A stretch of DNA of 64,000 nt from Klebsiella pneumoniae (GTDB taxonomy: Bacteria > Pseudomonadota > Gammaproteobacteria > Steroidobacterales > Steroidobacteraceae), in contig CAMCBU010000005.1 in NCBI GenBank assembly GCA_945873095.1, positions 1 to 64,000 of the forward strand, given 5' to 3'. Below are positions 52,582 to 62,137 of this stretch, one piece after another (the stretch's first letter is position 1; each line of letters opens with the position of its first letter). The notes beneath the pieces were generated by a model, which saw only the letters and a list, made by a program, of their open reading frames with translations, was not told where the DNA came from and ran no database searches. The position numbers were made by a program, and so were the translations under genes.

Positions 52582-53922
52582 ATGAGTACGGAAGCTGAAA
52601 AACCGTGGCCGAATCGCATCTATGCGTGGTATGTCGTCGCACTGTTGGTGCTGTCTTACGCCAGTGGAGTCGTCGATCGCATCGTGATCGGTTTGCTGGT
52701 CAAGCCGATCAAAGAAGATCTGAATCTGAGTGATACCGAGATCGGCATCATCCAAGGACTCGCCTTCGCGCTCTTCTACAGCTTGTTCACACTGCCGATC
52801 GGTTTCCTCGTGGATCGTTGGAGTCGCAAGGCGGTCGTGTGGGGCGGTTCGTTCGTTTGGTCTTGCGGTACGATCGCCGGCGGCCTCTCGAACTCGTTCT
52901 GGTCGTTGTTCGGCTCGCGCGTCGTCATGGGCGCTGGTGAGGCAACGATCACACCGGGATCCTCATCGCTGATCGCCGATTACTTCCCGCCCAAGGATCG
53001 ACCGCGCGCTTACGGCGTCTTCGCGATGGGTGGCTCCATCGGCATCGGCATCGCCTATTTGTTAGGTGGTGTCGCGATCGGCTTCGCCGATACGGTCCGA
53101 AGTTGGCTGCCCGCGTTGCTCGGCGGGTTTGCCGATTGGCACATCGTCTTCTTCATCGTGGGCGTTCCGGGTCTACTGCTCGCGATCCTGATGGCCTTGA
53201 CGATTCGCGAGCCTGAGCGTCGCGGCGGGTATACGCCACAGGGAACCAAGATTTCTTTGGTGCCGCTGTGGCGTGAATTGTCCACCAATCGAATTGCGCT
53301 GATGGCCGTGATGATGGGCACGATCATGAACGTCATGATCGTGAATGCGCAGTTGGCGTGGTTCCCGACCTTGTTCGTGCGTGTACACGAGTGGGAGCCG
53401 ACGCGGATCGCAATGGCGCTAGCGTTGGTGGGAGTGCCTTTCGGCATCATCAGTGCTATCACGGCGGGTTGGTCGCTCACGTGGCTGGCCAAGCGTGGTC
53501 GCACCGACGGCCCGATCCTCGTGATGATGTTGCAGTGCACCGCGTGGGCGGTGTTTGGCACAGCCAAGTGCTTGGTGCCGACGCCGGAGCTGGCACTGAT
53601 CGGTCACGTGTGCACCTCGCTGTTTGCCACCTGGGCGATCACCGCTGCGTTGACCGCGCTCAATCAGGTGACGCCGAATCAGCTGCGCGGGCAGGTGGTT
53701 GCGGTCTATACGCTGCTGACCGGTCTCGTGGGTATCGCCGTAGGCTCGGGCGCTGTGGGTTTGCTCTCGGATTACGTGTTCAATTATCCGACGGGGATCG
53801 CGCCGGCACTCGCGCTCGTTTGTCTGACCGGTGGCCTCGCGGGCATCGCGATGTTGGCCTACGGCCGCAACAGCTATAGGGTGGCCGTCCAAAGAGCTGC
53901 CAACTGGGGCGAAGGAAACTGA
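52582..53922 (+). CDS. MFS transporter, spinster-like (second copy)
   Basis: The 446-residue, 12-helix carrier resembles the transporter at 22152 (IYAWYVVALLVLSYASGVVD; IKEDLNLSDTEIGIIQGLAF). Motif A-like DRWSRK follows helix 2. GAAGAG precedes the ATG. Its position between a flavoenzyme and a GlcG-like gene suggests it transports the substrate of this module. Confidence 0.88.
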   Translation: MSTEAEKPWPNRIYAWYVVALLVLSYASGVVDRIVIGLLVKPIKEDLNLSDTEIGIIQGLAFALFYSLFTLPIGFLVDRWSRKAVVWGGSFVWSCGTIAGGLSNSFWSLFGSRVVMGAGEATITPGSSSLIADYFPPKDRPRAYGVFAMGGSIGIGIAYLLGGVAIGFADTVRSWLPALLGGFADWHIVFFIVGVPGLLLAILMALTIREPERRGGYTPQGTKISLVPLWRELSTNRIALMAVMMGTIMNVMIVNAQLAWFPTLFVRVHEWEPTRIAMALALVGVPFGIISAITAGWSLTWLAKRGRTDGPILVMMLQCTAWAVFGTAKCLVPTPELALIGHVCTSLFATWAITAALTALNQVTPNQLRGQVVAVYTLLTGLVGIAVGSGAVGLLSDYVFNYPTGIAPALALVCLTGGLAGIAMLAYGRNSYRVAVQRAANWGEGN

Positions 53923-53925
53923 TCA

Positions 53926-54315
53926 GTGCGCACTAAACCCTGTCTCACTCACGACGATGTGCGTCGCATCGCTGAAGCGGCCCGACATGCCGCACTCGCT
54001 GAATCGGTCGCGATGAGCATCGCCATCGTCGACGATGGTGGGCATCTGCTCTGGTTCGAGCGTCTCGATGCGCGCGCTAGCACTGTCTCGGTCGCGACCG
54101 GCAAGGCGCGAACCTCGGCGCTGATGCGCGGACCGAGTGGTGCGCTCGAGGGGCGTATCGCGACTCAGCCTGCGCTACTCGCACTCGATGCGATGCCCTT
54201 GCAAGGTGGTCTGCCGCTGCTGGTGGAGGGGGATTGTGTCGGCGCGATCGGAGTATCCGGTGGTACCGGCGAGCAGGATGAACGCGTCGCCTCGGCCGGG
54301 TGCCGCGCTCTGTGA
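53926..54315 (+). CDS. GlcG/HbpS-family small protein
   Basis: The 129-residue protein matches the GlcG/HbpS family (MSIAIVDDGGHLLWFERLDA; GGLPLLVEGDCVGAIGVSGG; TGEQDERVA). Members bind heme or corrinoids or sit beside hydroxyacid oxidation genes. The exact role is unclear. GTG start with GAAGGA upstream. It overlaps the next MFS gene by 4 bases. Confidence 0.87.
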   Translation: MRTKPCLTHDDVRRIAEAARHAALAESVAMSIAIVDDGGHLLWFERLDARASTVSVATGKARTSALMRGPSGALEGRIATQPALLALDAMPLQGGLPLLVEGDCVGAIGVSGGTGEQDERVASAGCRAL

Positions 54316-55517
54316 AAAAACTCGGCGTCCTGTGGCTCGTCGTTTTTATCAGCCTCGCAGGTTTCGGAATCACGACGATTCCCTTTCCGCTGGTCGCCGA
54401 GTCGATGGGGGCGTCCGATTTTTGGAAAACTTTCGGTGGCTCGGGTGTCTTTTCTTTGTTCCAGTTGATAGCCACGCCGATCTGGGGGCGATTCAGTGAC
54501 GCCTACGGACGCAAGCCGATCCTGATCATCAGTTCCGCCGGCACCGTCTTGTCCTTCGTTTGGCTTGCGTATGCGCCGACCTTGGAGTCGATGTTGCTCG
54601 CGCGCGCCTTCGGCGGCATCACCTCAGGCAATCTCGCAGCCGCCTTCGCTTACGCCACCGACGTCACGGACCCCAAGGACCGAGCCAAGGGCTTGGGCAT
54701 CGTGGCCAGTGCATTCGGCGTCGGTTTCGCGGTGGGCCCGCCCTTGGGTGGCGTTTTGGGCTCGCTCGACGGTGTTCCGAGTATGTATTGGGCCGGGCTC
54801 GCGTCGGCTGGTTTATCTTTGATCGCTTTCCTAGGCACCGTGCTGCTCTTGCCCGAGAGTCTGCCGGTGGAGTCTCGGAAACCGTTGCGGCAAGTCGTCA
54901 TCGCGGGGACAGCGAGCGCGCCCTCGGCTTCCTTGCTCGACTCGCTGCGTGCCCGACCGGTGTTGCTCGGGTTGATGATGGCATCGCTGCTCGTCGGCGT
55001 TGCAGGCGCGGCGATGCAGTCGGTGTTCCAGTTTTGGGGGCGCGACTTGTTCGACTATTCCTTGCGAGATGTCGGCTTGCACTTTGCCGCCTTCGCGCTC
55101 TTGTCGGCCGTCGGGCAGGCCGGGCTCGTCGGTCCGTTGGCGACACGTTTTGGCGAGAAACAGGTCGCCCTCGGTTCCATCATCGGCGTGACGATCGGAC
55201 TTGGCTTGTTTGCGGTTGCGCAGACCGACGCCATGGTGTGGGTTGCGATTTCGGTTTTCGGACTCGCCAACGGTTTGTTTCTGCCCTCGATCAGTAGTCT
55301 CGTGTCCTTCGAGACCGATGCGGGTTCGCGCGGTGCGGTGATGGGTATCTTCAACGCCTCGAGCAGTGCGGGGCGGATTTTGGGACCGGCGATCTCGGGT
55401 CCGCTGTATTTCAAACTCGGTCCGGCAGCGCCGTTCGTTTTTTCCGCCGTGTCGACGGCGCTCGGTGCGCTCATGCTCAGTCGTGCTCGCGCGCGTCAAG
55501 CCGACGAGGCAAACTGA
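54312..55517 (+). CDS. MFS transporter, tetracycline-efflux-like
   Basis: The 401-residue, 12-helix MFS carrier has the motif A sequence GRFSDAYGRKP after helix 2 and a TetA/Bcr-like pattern in helix 5 (GVGFAVGPPLGGVLG). It is a different MFS branch from the one at 52582. GTG 54312 overlaps the GlcG stop as GTGA and is preferred over GTG 54300. Its substrate is not predictable. Confidence 0.87.
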   Translation: MKKLGVLWLVVFISLAGFGITTIPFPLVAESMGASDFWKTFGGSGVFSLFQLIATPIWGRFSDAYGRKPILIISSAGTVLSFVWLAYAPTLESMLLARAFGGITSGNLAAAFAYATDVTDPKDRAKGLGIVASAFGVGFAVGPPLGGVLGSLDGVPSMYWAGLASAGLSLIAFLGTVLLLPESLPVESRKPLRQVVIAGTASAPSASLLDSLRARPVLLGLMMASLLVGVAGAAMQSVFQFWGRDLFDYSLRDVGLHFAAFALLSAVGQAGLVGPLATRFGEKQVALGSIIGVTIGLGLFAVAQTDAMVWVAISVFGLANGLFLPSISSLVSFETDAGSRGAVMGIFNASSSAGRILGPAISGPLYFKLGPAAPFVFSAVSTALGALMLSRARARQADEAN

Positions 55518-55549
55518 TCGCTCGTTGAGAGCGTCGATTTGAGGTGGTG

Positions 55550-57178
55550 ATGCAGCGGCGCCTGTTTTTATCTCGGTCATTGGCCACTTCGTTGACGCTC
55601 GCAAGCGCCGCCGCCAGCTTCCCGGGCTCGCTGCGGGCCGCCGATCTTCAGTCCATGGATGTTTTGCGTCGCTCACGCGGCGGTACCCTCACGACACTCG
55701 ACCCGCATCGCGCCCTGTCATCGGTCGATCTCGAGGTGGCAGCCGAGTGTTTTACCGCGCTAACCCGCGTCGATGCCGACGGTGCGATCGTGCCGGCTGG
55801 TGCGAGTCGCTGGCAGATATCCTCGGACGGCAGGCGTTACGAGTTTGTCTTGCGTGGCGATTTGCGCTGGTCGAACGGCGCAAAGATCGAGGCGGCCGAT
55901 GTCGTGGCGAGTATTCGTCGGCTCCTGCACCCGGAGACGGGCGCGTTGCTCGCTTATCGATATGACGCGATCAAAGGCGCAGCCGCCTACCGTCTCGGTG
56001 AGGCGGCCGCACCGACCCTCGGCGTGTCCGCACCGGCAACCGATCGAGTGACGATCGAGCTTGGGCATCCTGACACCGACTTGCTGAAGTTGCTCGCTTT
56101 GGCGTACATCGTGCCGACTCGACTGATCACCCTGCGTGGTACCGATTGGGCGAAGCCACCCTCGATCGTCGTGAGTGGCGCTTATCTGCCGACGTCGTGG
56201 ACGCAGAACGGCAGTCTCCTTCTCGAGCGACAGCCGTATGGACAGAGTGCGGTTCACGGGCTTACGGCGATTCGTCGGGTCGAATGGCTGATGGGCGTCG
56301 ATGACACCACGCGATGGCGTTTGTTCAAATCGGGTGAGCTGGATCTAGCGCAGATCGGCGAACCATCGGTGTTGACGATGGCGCGACGTGAGTCACCGAA
56401 GGCGCTACGCAGTACGCCGTATTACGGTGGTGGCTGGGTGGGCCTCAATTTGCGCAAAACGTGGCTACGCGATCTGAAGTTTCGGCGGATGTTGGCGCTG
56501 TCGGTCGATCGGCAAGTGCTGGTCGAGAAGGTTCGAGTGCTCGGTGAGCGCGCCAGTGAGAGCCTCGTGCCCGAGGCGGTGCAAGACTATCCCGACCGCG
56601 CGCGGCCGGTGCACGCGGGTTGGCCCCTGTCGCGTCGGCTGGCTGAAGCCCAGGCGTTGGCAGAATCGCTTGGTTTGTCGCGCGCTCGACCACGGCGACT
56701 GACGGCGATTTTCTCCTCCAACAATCTCACGCAGCGCACCTTCCTCGCGCTCGACGCGATGTGGGCACCGCTTGGTGTCCGACTCGACCTGCGGGGCTTG
56801 GAGTCGCGAGCCTACAGTCTCGCGCTCAATCAGGGCGATTTCGACTTGATGGACTATTCGCCGTTCTCCGCGGTGCAAAGTGCAGCGAGCTTCATCGGGC
56901 GATTCCAGAGCGCTTCGTTTCTGAACTACTCCGGCTATTCCAATACCGAGGTGGATCGCTTGATCGCTCTGGCCGAACAGCAGCAGGCGGCGCCGGAGCG
57001 AGCACGCTACTATCGTGATGCCGAGGCACTGCTGTTGCGCGATCTGCCCGTGATTCCGCTTTACTCGGGTATCACGCATCGCTTGATCGGAACGCGTGTG
57101 CGCGGTTGGACGGCGAGCGCGGCGTTGGCGTTGCCCTCGGCGTATTTGTCTATCGCTCAAGGTGGGAGTACAACATGA
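55550..57178 (+). CDS. Tat-exported peptide-binding protein (SBP_bac_5), orphan
   Basis: The 542-residue product starts with a twin-arginine signal (QRRLFLSRSLATSLTLASAA) and then an SBP_bac_5 domain (YEFVLRGDLRWSNGAKIEA; TGALLAYRYDAIKGAAAY). It is a remote paralogue of the protein at 46761. ATG 55550 lies 5 bases after GAGG and is preferred over the GTG codons at 55544 and 55547. It is coupled (ATGA) to glutathione peroxidase and then gamma-glutamyltransferase, so binding of a glutathione-like peptide is possible. No permease gene follows. Confidence 0.88.
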   Translation: MQRRLFLSRSLATSLTLASAAASFPGSLRAADLQSMDVLRRSRGGTLTTLDPHRALSSVDLEVAAECFTALTRVDADGAIVPAGASRWQISSDGRRYEFVLRGDLRWSNGAKIEAADVVASIRRLLHPETGALLAYRYDAIKGAAAYRLGEAAAPTLGVSAPATDRVTIELGHPDTDLLKLLALAYIVPTRLITLRGTDWAKPPSIVVSGAYLPTSWTQNGSLLLERQPYGQSAVHGLTAIRRVEWLMGVDDTTRWRLFKSGELDLAQIGEPSVLTMARRESPKALRSTPYYGGGWVGLNLRKTWLRDLKFRRMLALSVDRQVLVEKVRVLGERASESLVPEAVQDYPDRARPVHAGWPLSRRLAEAQALAESLGLSRARPRRLTAIFSSNNLTQRTFLALDAMWAPLGVRLDLRGLESRAYSLALNQGDFDLMDYSPFSAVQSAASFIGRFQSASFLNYSGYSNTEVDRLIALAEQQQAAPERARYYRDAEALLLRDLPVIPLYSGITHRLIGTRVRGWTASAALALPSAYLSIAQGGSTT

Positions 57179-57651
57179 CGATACTCGATGTGTCGGCGAA
57201 AACACTCGAAGGTGAAGTGCGTTCGCTCAAAGATTGGCAGGGTAAGGTCCTGCTGATCGTCAATGTGGCAAGTCGTTGTGGTTTCACGCCGCAGTACACG
57301 GGTCTCGAGGCGATTTATCGTCGTTACCGGGACCGCGGCTTTGAGGTGTTGGGATTTCCGTGCGACCAATTCGGTCATCAGGAACCAGGCGATGCCGAGG
57401 AGATCCGGCAGTTTTGCGCCACGCAGTATGACGTGAGCTTTCCGATGTTCGCGAAGATCGAAGTCAACGGTGAGCACACGCACCCGCTTTATGCGCAGTT
57501 GAAGAGTGATGCCAAGGGGCTGCTCGGCTCCGAGTCGATCAAATGGAATTTCACCAAGTTCCTCGTCGCTCGCGACGGACGCGTCGTCAAACGGTATGCG
57601 CCGCAAGATAAGCCGGAGAGTCTCGCCGCCGACATCGAGGCCTTGTTGTGA
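57175..57651 (+). CDS. Glutathione peroxidase (Cys type)
   Basis: The 158-residue protein has the peroxidatic Cys35 in NVASRCGFTPQY, the GFPCDQFGHQEPG motif with the Gln partner, and WNFTKFLV with the Trp. It has no signal peptide. It reduces hydroperoxides, probably with thioredoxin or glutathione. ATG 57175 overlaps the binding-protein stop, and its own stop overlaps the next start. Confidence 0.94.
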   Translation: MTILDVSAKTLEGEVRSLKDWQGKVLLIVNVASRCGFTPQYTGLEAIYRRYRDRGFEVLGFPCDQFGHQEPGDAEEIRQFCATQYDVSFPMFAKIEVNGEHTHPLYAQLKSDAKGLLGSESIKWNFTKFLVARDGRVVKRYAPQDKPESLAADIEALL

Positions 57652-59444
57652 TCGACGGCGATGCGCGCAGCATGGTCGTCACGCGGCGATGGTGGCGCCA
57701 AACAGCCTGGGTCGTTGGTGTCGTTTGGGTTGCCGGTTGTTCGGCGCCGCTCGATCGTCCGACCCTGCGGTCAACTCCGGTCGCGCTCTCGGCCACCATC
57801 GAAGCGAAGCCCTATGTGGGTTCCGCCTCCGGAGCCTTGGTTGCCGCTGCTAATCCGCTCGCGGTGGATGCGGGTATCGAGGTGCTCGCGGCGGGGGGTT
57901 CTGCTGTCGATGCCGCTATCGCCGTGCAAGCTGTGCTCGGACTCGTGGAGCCGCAATCCTCCGGCTTGGGTGGAGGGGCTTTCCTGGTTCATTACGACGC
58001 CGCCTCCGGTGATGTCGTCACCTACGACGGCCGAGAGATTGCGCCGCGCGGGGCGACACCGGATCTGTTTCTCGATGCCAACGGCCGTCCGCTCGATTAC
58101 ACGACGGCGATTCGTTCGGGTCGTTCGGTTGGCGTGCCGGGTGCGGTGGCGATGCTCGAAATGGCGCATCGCGAGCACGGACGTCTGCCGTGGCGCCAGC
58201 CTTGGCAGCGCGCGGCCACGATTGCGAGCGAAGGCTTTGCGGTATCGCCGCGCCTGCACCAAATCATCGGTGCCGCCTTGGAACGGGGTCCTTTACCACC
58301 GGCTGCGAGTCGTTACCTCACGGTCGATGGCGTCAAGCCGTTGCCGATCGGGGCACGTCTGGTCAACCCCGCCTATGCGCAGACCGTGCGTGCCATTGCC
58401 GATGAGGGTGCCAAGACCTTCTACACCGGTGAGATCGCCAAAGAAATCGTCGCGGCGGTGGGTGAGGGCGCGATACCGGGCAGTCTCAACGCAGAGGATT
58501 TGCGCGCCTATCGTCCGAACAAGCTCGAGCCGATCTGCGGCAACTACCGGGTGTATCTCGTCTGCGGCATGCGACCGCCCTCATCGGGCGGCGTCGCGGT
58601 GTTGTCGGTGCTCGGCACCCTCGAGAACTTCGATATGGCAGCCATGGGCGTAACAACCCAAGGCTGGCATCACTTCATCGAAGCACAGCGCTTGGCTTAC
58701 GCCGACCGCGACATGTACGTCGCCGACGACCGCTTCGAAGCGGTCCCGCTCGCCGGCCTGATCGACAAAGATTATCTGCGTTCGCGTGCCGCGCTGATTT
58801 CTGCAGACAAAGCCATGGCACGCGTGGAAGCGGGCGATCCGCCGGGCTCGAAGCGTCGCGGTAAGGATGCAACCGGCGCGGTCACGGGTACGAGTCACTT
58901 CGTCGTGGTGGATCGTCGCGGTAATGTGGTCTCAATGACGACGACGGTCGAGAGTCTGTTCGGTTCTTTACGCATGGCGGGTGGCTTCTTTCTGAACAAT
59001 CAGTTGACCGACTTCAGCTTCAAGCCGGTCGATGATCGGGGCGTGCCGATCGCCAATGCTGTCGCACCGGGGAAGAAGCCTCGATCCTCGATGACGCCGA
59101 CGATCGTGTTTCGAGACGGGCAGTTCGAACTCGCGGTCGGTTCACCCGGTGGCAACAACATCATCGCGTATGTCAGCAAAAGCATCATCGCGATGCTCGA
59201 TTGGAACTTGTCGCCGCAAGCGGCCATCGATTTGCCCAACATGATTGCGCGCGGCAACCTCATCGTGGAGCGCGGTCGTGCCGATCCAGCATGGCTCGCC
59301 GGTCTCACCGCGTTGGGGCACGACACCAGCCGCAGTCGCGGTGGCGAAGGTTCGGGGCTGCACGCGGTACGGCGCTTGTCCGACGGTCGGTTGGTTGGGG
59401 CGGCTGATACGCGCCGCGAAGGCAAGGTGGGCATGATTCCGTAA
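57648..59444 (+). CDS. ggt: Gamma-glutamyltransferase, probable lipoprotein
   Basis: The 598-residue Ntn-hydrolase has the autoprocessing Thr at GTSHFVVVDRRGNVVSMTTT and the small-subunit GSPGGNNIIAYV region. A lipobox-like WVAGC near the N-terminus suggests attachment to a membrane. It cleaves gamma-glutamyl bonds, mainly of glutathione. GTG 57648 overlaps the previous stop, with GAGG 7 bases upstream; ATG 57672 would give a more usual signal peptide. Confidence 0.92.
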   Translation: MIDGDARSMVVTRRWWRQTAWVVGVVWVAGCSAPLDRPTLRSTPVALSATIEAKPYVGSASGALVAAANPLAVDAGIEVLAAGGSAVDAAIAVQAVLGLVEPQSSGLGGGAFLVHYDAASGDVVTYDGREIAPRGATPDLFLDANGRPLDYTTAIRSGRSVGVPGAVAMLEMAHREHGRLPWRQPWQRAATIASEGFAVSPRLHQIIGAALERGPLPPAASRYLTVDGVKPLPIGARLVNPAYAQTVRAIADEGAKTFYTGEIAKEIVAAVGEGAIPGSLNAEDLRAYRPNKLEPICGNYRVYLVCGMRPPSSGGVAVLSVLGTLENFDMAAMGVTTQGWHHFIEAQRLAYADRDMYVADDRFEAVPLAGLIDKDYLRSRAALISADKAMARVEAGDPPGSKRRGKDATGAVTGTSHFVVVDRRGNVVSMTTTVESLFGSLRMAGGFFLNNQLTDFSFKPVDDRGVPIANAVAPGKKPRSSMTPTIVFRDGQFELAVGSPGGNNIIAYVSKSIIAMLDWNLSPQAAIDLPNMIARGNLIVERGRADPAWLAGLTALGHDTSRSRGGEGSGLHAVRRLSDGRLVGAADTRREGKVGMIP

Positions 59445-59482
59445 AGTATGGTTTTGATCATGCCGTAAACGGGGGTTCACGC

Positions 59483-60367
59483 ATGAGTTCTGCTCTCTAC
59501 CGCAAGCCGTTGATCGGTTTGCTCGGATTGATGGTCGGTTTTCTGACGCAGCCGCTCGGACACACGATCTACAAAGTGATGGAGGCCGTCTTCGCCGAAG
59601 GCGTATATGTGGCCGCGGTCATCGTTGGCGTCGTGGGTTTCGTCATCGTTTGGCGCGGTCTGAGGCAAGACGAGCTGAAGGCGACCTGGATGGGGATGCT
59701 GGGCGGCTGGCTGATCTGGATCGGTTGGTTCGAATACGCATTCAAGTATTTCTCGGTGCTCTATGCGGTGCCCGCTTTCCCCGTGGAAGTCGACGGCTAC
59801 GCCGCCGCGCCGCAGGCCAACATGTTGCAGGCCACGGTCACTATCATGTTCGCGATCTTGCTGCTTTACGGGGTGTTCAACCTGCAAACGAAGTGCAACT
59901 TCATGCGCTTCTTCCATCGCAATTTGCGTTTTTCTCCCGGCATGCCGACGCCGGACAATCAGCGCAGTTTTGCGCGTATCACGGCGATGGAAGTCATCTT
60001 CGTCACTTGGTTCTGTTATCAGTTCTGGCTCTACATCATTTATTTCGGCACCAGCGGCTCGGGTGTTCAGATCGTGATGGCGACCTATGTGCTTTGGAGC
60101 ATTTGGGCGGCCTACCTCACCTACCAGGCCGCGCAGCAAGTGCGTATGGCGCCGGCCTTGCGCTATGGGGTGGGAGCGGGAATCGTCTTGTGGGGCTCGG
60201 CCGAGATGCCTGCACACTTCGGCGCCTATCGCGAATATTGGCTCTATCCGCTCGAGTATCCGATTTTCAACGCGATTTTGAGCACGATCTTCGTTGCAGG
60301 GATCGTCGCGATCGCGCGCCGTCCGTCGCCTCAGTCGGCAGCGAAGTCGGCGGGTCTCAATACTTGA
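59483..60367 (+). CDS. Integral membrane protein of unknown function
   Basis: A 294-residue protein with about seven to eight hydrophobic helices and aromatic-rich segments (GWLIWIGWFEYAFKYFSVLY; WFCYQFWLYIIYFG). I do not recognise the family. It is downstream of ggt and ends in a 37-base overlap with the convergent SDR gene. No enzyme motif is visible. Confidence 0.75.
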   Translation: MSSALYRKPLIGLLGLMVGFLTQPLGHTIYKVMEAVFAEGVYVAAVIVGVVGFVIVWRGLRQDELKATWMGMLGGWLIWIGWFEYAFKYFSVLYAVPAFPVEVDGYAAAPQANMLQATVTIMFAILLLYGVFNLQTKCNFMRFFHRNLRFSPGMPTPDNQRSFARITAMEVIFVTWFCYQFWLYIIYFGTSGSGVQIVMATYVLWSIWAAYLTYQAAQQVRMAPALRYGVGAGIVLWGSAEMPAHFGAYREYWLYPLEYPIFNAILSTIFVAGIVAIARRPSPQSAAKSAGLNT

Positions 60368-61158
60368 CGTCGGTGGAATAGCGATCCGAGGAAGCGGCGG
60401 GCGGCTTTGCCGCTCGTTAGCCAAGCGATACGTGTGCCGTTCGCCGGCATACGCAGCATTTGCTCCACCAGCCACGGCGAGACGGTTTCGACGCGATCCG
60501 CCAAGATTTCATAGACCTTGCGAGTGCGCTCGAACTCGGTCGATCCCGCAACCCCCATGTCGCGCTTGAGCAAGTCCGTGATGACGATGCCCGGGCTCAG
60601 GTAACACACTTTGACTGGGCTCGATGGTATTTCTTTGAGCAGCGCTTGGTTGAAGTAGGTCAGCGCGAACTTGCTGGCACCGTAGAGCGACATTCCCGGT
60701 CGTGACATTCCGTTGGATCCGAAGCCTTCCATGTTGTAGATCGCCCCGCCTTCTGCCTGTTGCGACATACCCGCCAGCGCCACCTGAGTGGCATGCAGAA
60801 CGCCGGTGAGATTGGTCTGCTGCACGGCTTGGATATCCCGCCAGTGCAGATCGCCGGCTCGCTGGCGCGGATGCGATACGCCGGCGTTATTGATCCAGAC
60901 GTCGACGTTGCCGAAGTGCTCGATGCTGCGCTGCCACAAGCCTTCGATATCGCCGCGACGAGCGACATCGCAGCCGACACCGACGAGGCGGCTTTCACCG
61001 CTCGCAGATTGCTGCAACTCGCGAGCCACCGTGTCGGCGAGCTCTTGCGAGCGTCCCGAGATGACAACATGGTGACCGCGTTTGGCGAATTCGAGCGCCA
61101 TGCCTTTGCCGATGCCGCGAGTGCTGCCGGTGATGACGATCACGAGAGGTTTTGTCAT
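60331..61158 (-). CDS. Short-chain dehydrogenase/reductase (copy A)
   Basis: The 275-residue SDR has TGSTRGIGKGMA, NNAG (INNAGVSH), and YxxxK in YGASKFALTYF. The C-terminal part is longer than in FabG. It is divergent from the second SDR at 61295. The reaction is unknown. Its last 37 bases overlap the membrane protein gene. Confidence 0.87.
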   Translation of the reverse strand: MTKPLVIVITGSTRGIGKGMALEFAKRGHHVVISGRSQELADTVARELQQSASGESRLVGVGCDVARRGDIEGLWQRSIEHFGNVDVWINNAGVSHPRQRAGDLHWRDIQAVQQTNLTGVLHATQVALAGMSQQAEGGAIYNMEGFGSNGMSRPGMSLYGASKFALTYFNQALLKEIPSSPVKVCYLSPGIVITDLLKRDMGVAGSTEFERTRKVYEILADRVETVSPWLVEQMLRMPANGTRIAWLTSGKAARRFLGSLFHRRQVLRPADFAAD

Positions 61159-61294
61159 AACGAGACAAACTGCCTTCGCCGCGGCAGGGCGCCAAGGGGC
61201 GCGCCGTTTGCGTCCAAGGCGTGGTCAGCTTCGGGGCGTTGCTGTATCGCGTGGCGCGCACCAGTATTCTTTGCGTATGTCTCGGGGGGACAAC

Positions 61295-62137
61295 ATGCAT
61301 CCAGTGGCGATCGTGACCGGTGGCACGCAAGGGCTTGGGTATGGCTACGTCCGCGAGTTGCAGAGGCGCGGGGCGCGGGTCTTACTCACGGGTCGAACCG
61401 CCGCGGGCGTGAGTGCCGCCGTCGAGCGATTAGCCTTGGAGTCTCCGGATGCGGCCGACCGCCTAGCCGGTTGTGTCTGCGAGATCGCCGCTCTCGATTC
61501 CGTGCAGTCGGTTTGGGATTTCGGCATTGAACGCTTCGGCTCGATCGATATCTGGTTGAACAACGCGGGTTTCGCGCGCACGGGTGTCGGCTTTCTCGAT
61601 ACGAGCGCAGAGGAGATCGAGTCGATGGTTTCCGCCAATGTCGTCGGTTCGATGAACGCGGCGCAGGTTGCCATCGCCGGCTTTCGACGCCAAGGCACGA
61701 CGGGCAAGCTGTATCTGACACTCGGGGGTGGCGGGGCGACAGGCCGGGTGGTGCCGGGGATGTCCGTCTATTCGACCACCAAGCGTGCGGTCAAATATTT
61801 TGCCGACACCCTGGTCAAGGAACGCAAAGAGGCGGGCGATGGCATTCTGATCGGCACCATCAGTCCCGGTGTCAATGTCACTGAAGGACTATTGCGTGAG
61901 ATGCAACGCTTGCCCGAGTCGCGGCGCGCGCAAGCGATGCAGCAACTGAACTTTGTCGGCGAACACGTCGAGACCACGACGCCGTGGATCGTCGATCGAG
62001 TGCTCTCCGACACGCGTCAGGGCAACAACATCACGTGGCTGACGACCGGTCGTATGCTCGGTCGTGGATTGTCCACGCTGCTTGGTCAAAAGCGCGATGT
62101 CATCTCGCGATACGAGTCACAACGGGGTGCGACATGA
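61295..62137 (+). CDS. Short-chain dehydrogenase/reductase (copy B)
   Basis: The 280-residue SDR has TGGTQGLGYGYV, NNAGFAR and YSTTKRAVKYF. It resembles copy A in architecture, so the pair is probably duplicated. GGGGGGA precedes ATG 61295; ATG 61277 is a possible longer start. It overlaps the beta-propeller-like gene by 4 bases. Confidence 0.85.
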   Translation: MHPVAIVTGGTQGLGYGYVRELQRRGARVLLTGRTAAGVSAAVERLALESPDAADRLAGCVCEIAALDSVQSVWDFGIERFGSIDIWLNNAGFARTGVGFLDTSAEEIESMVSANVVGSMNAAQVAIAGFRRQGTTGKLYLTLGGGGATGRVVPGMSVYSTTKRAVKYFADTLVKERKEAGDGILIGTISPGVNVTEGLLREMQRLPESRRAQAMQQLNFVGEHVETTTPWIVDRVLSDTRQGNNITWLTTGRMLGRGLSTLLGQKRDVISRYESQRGAT

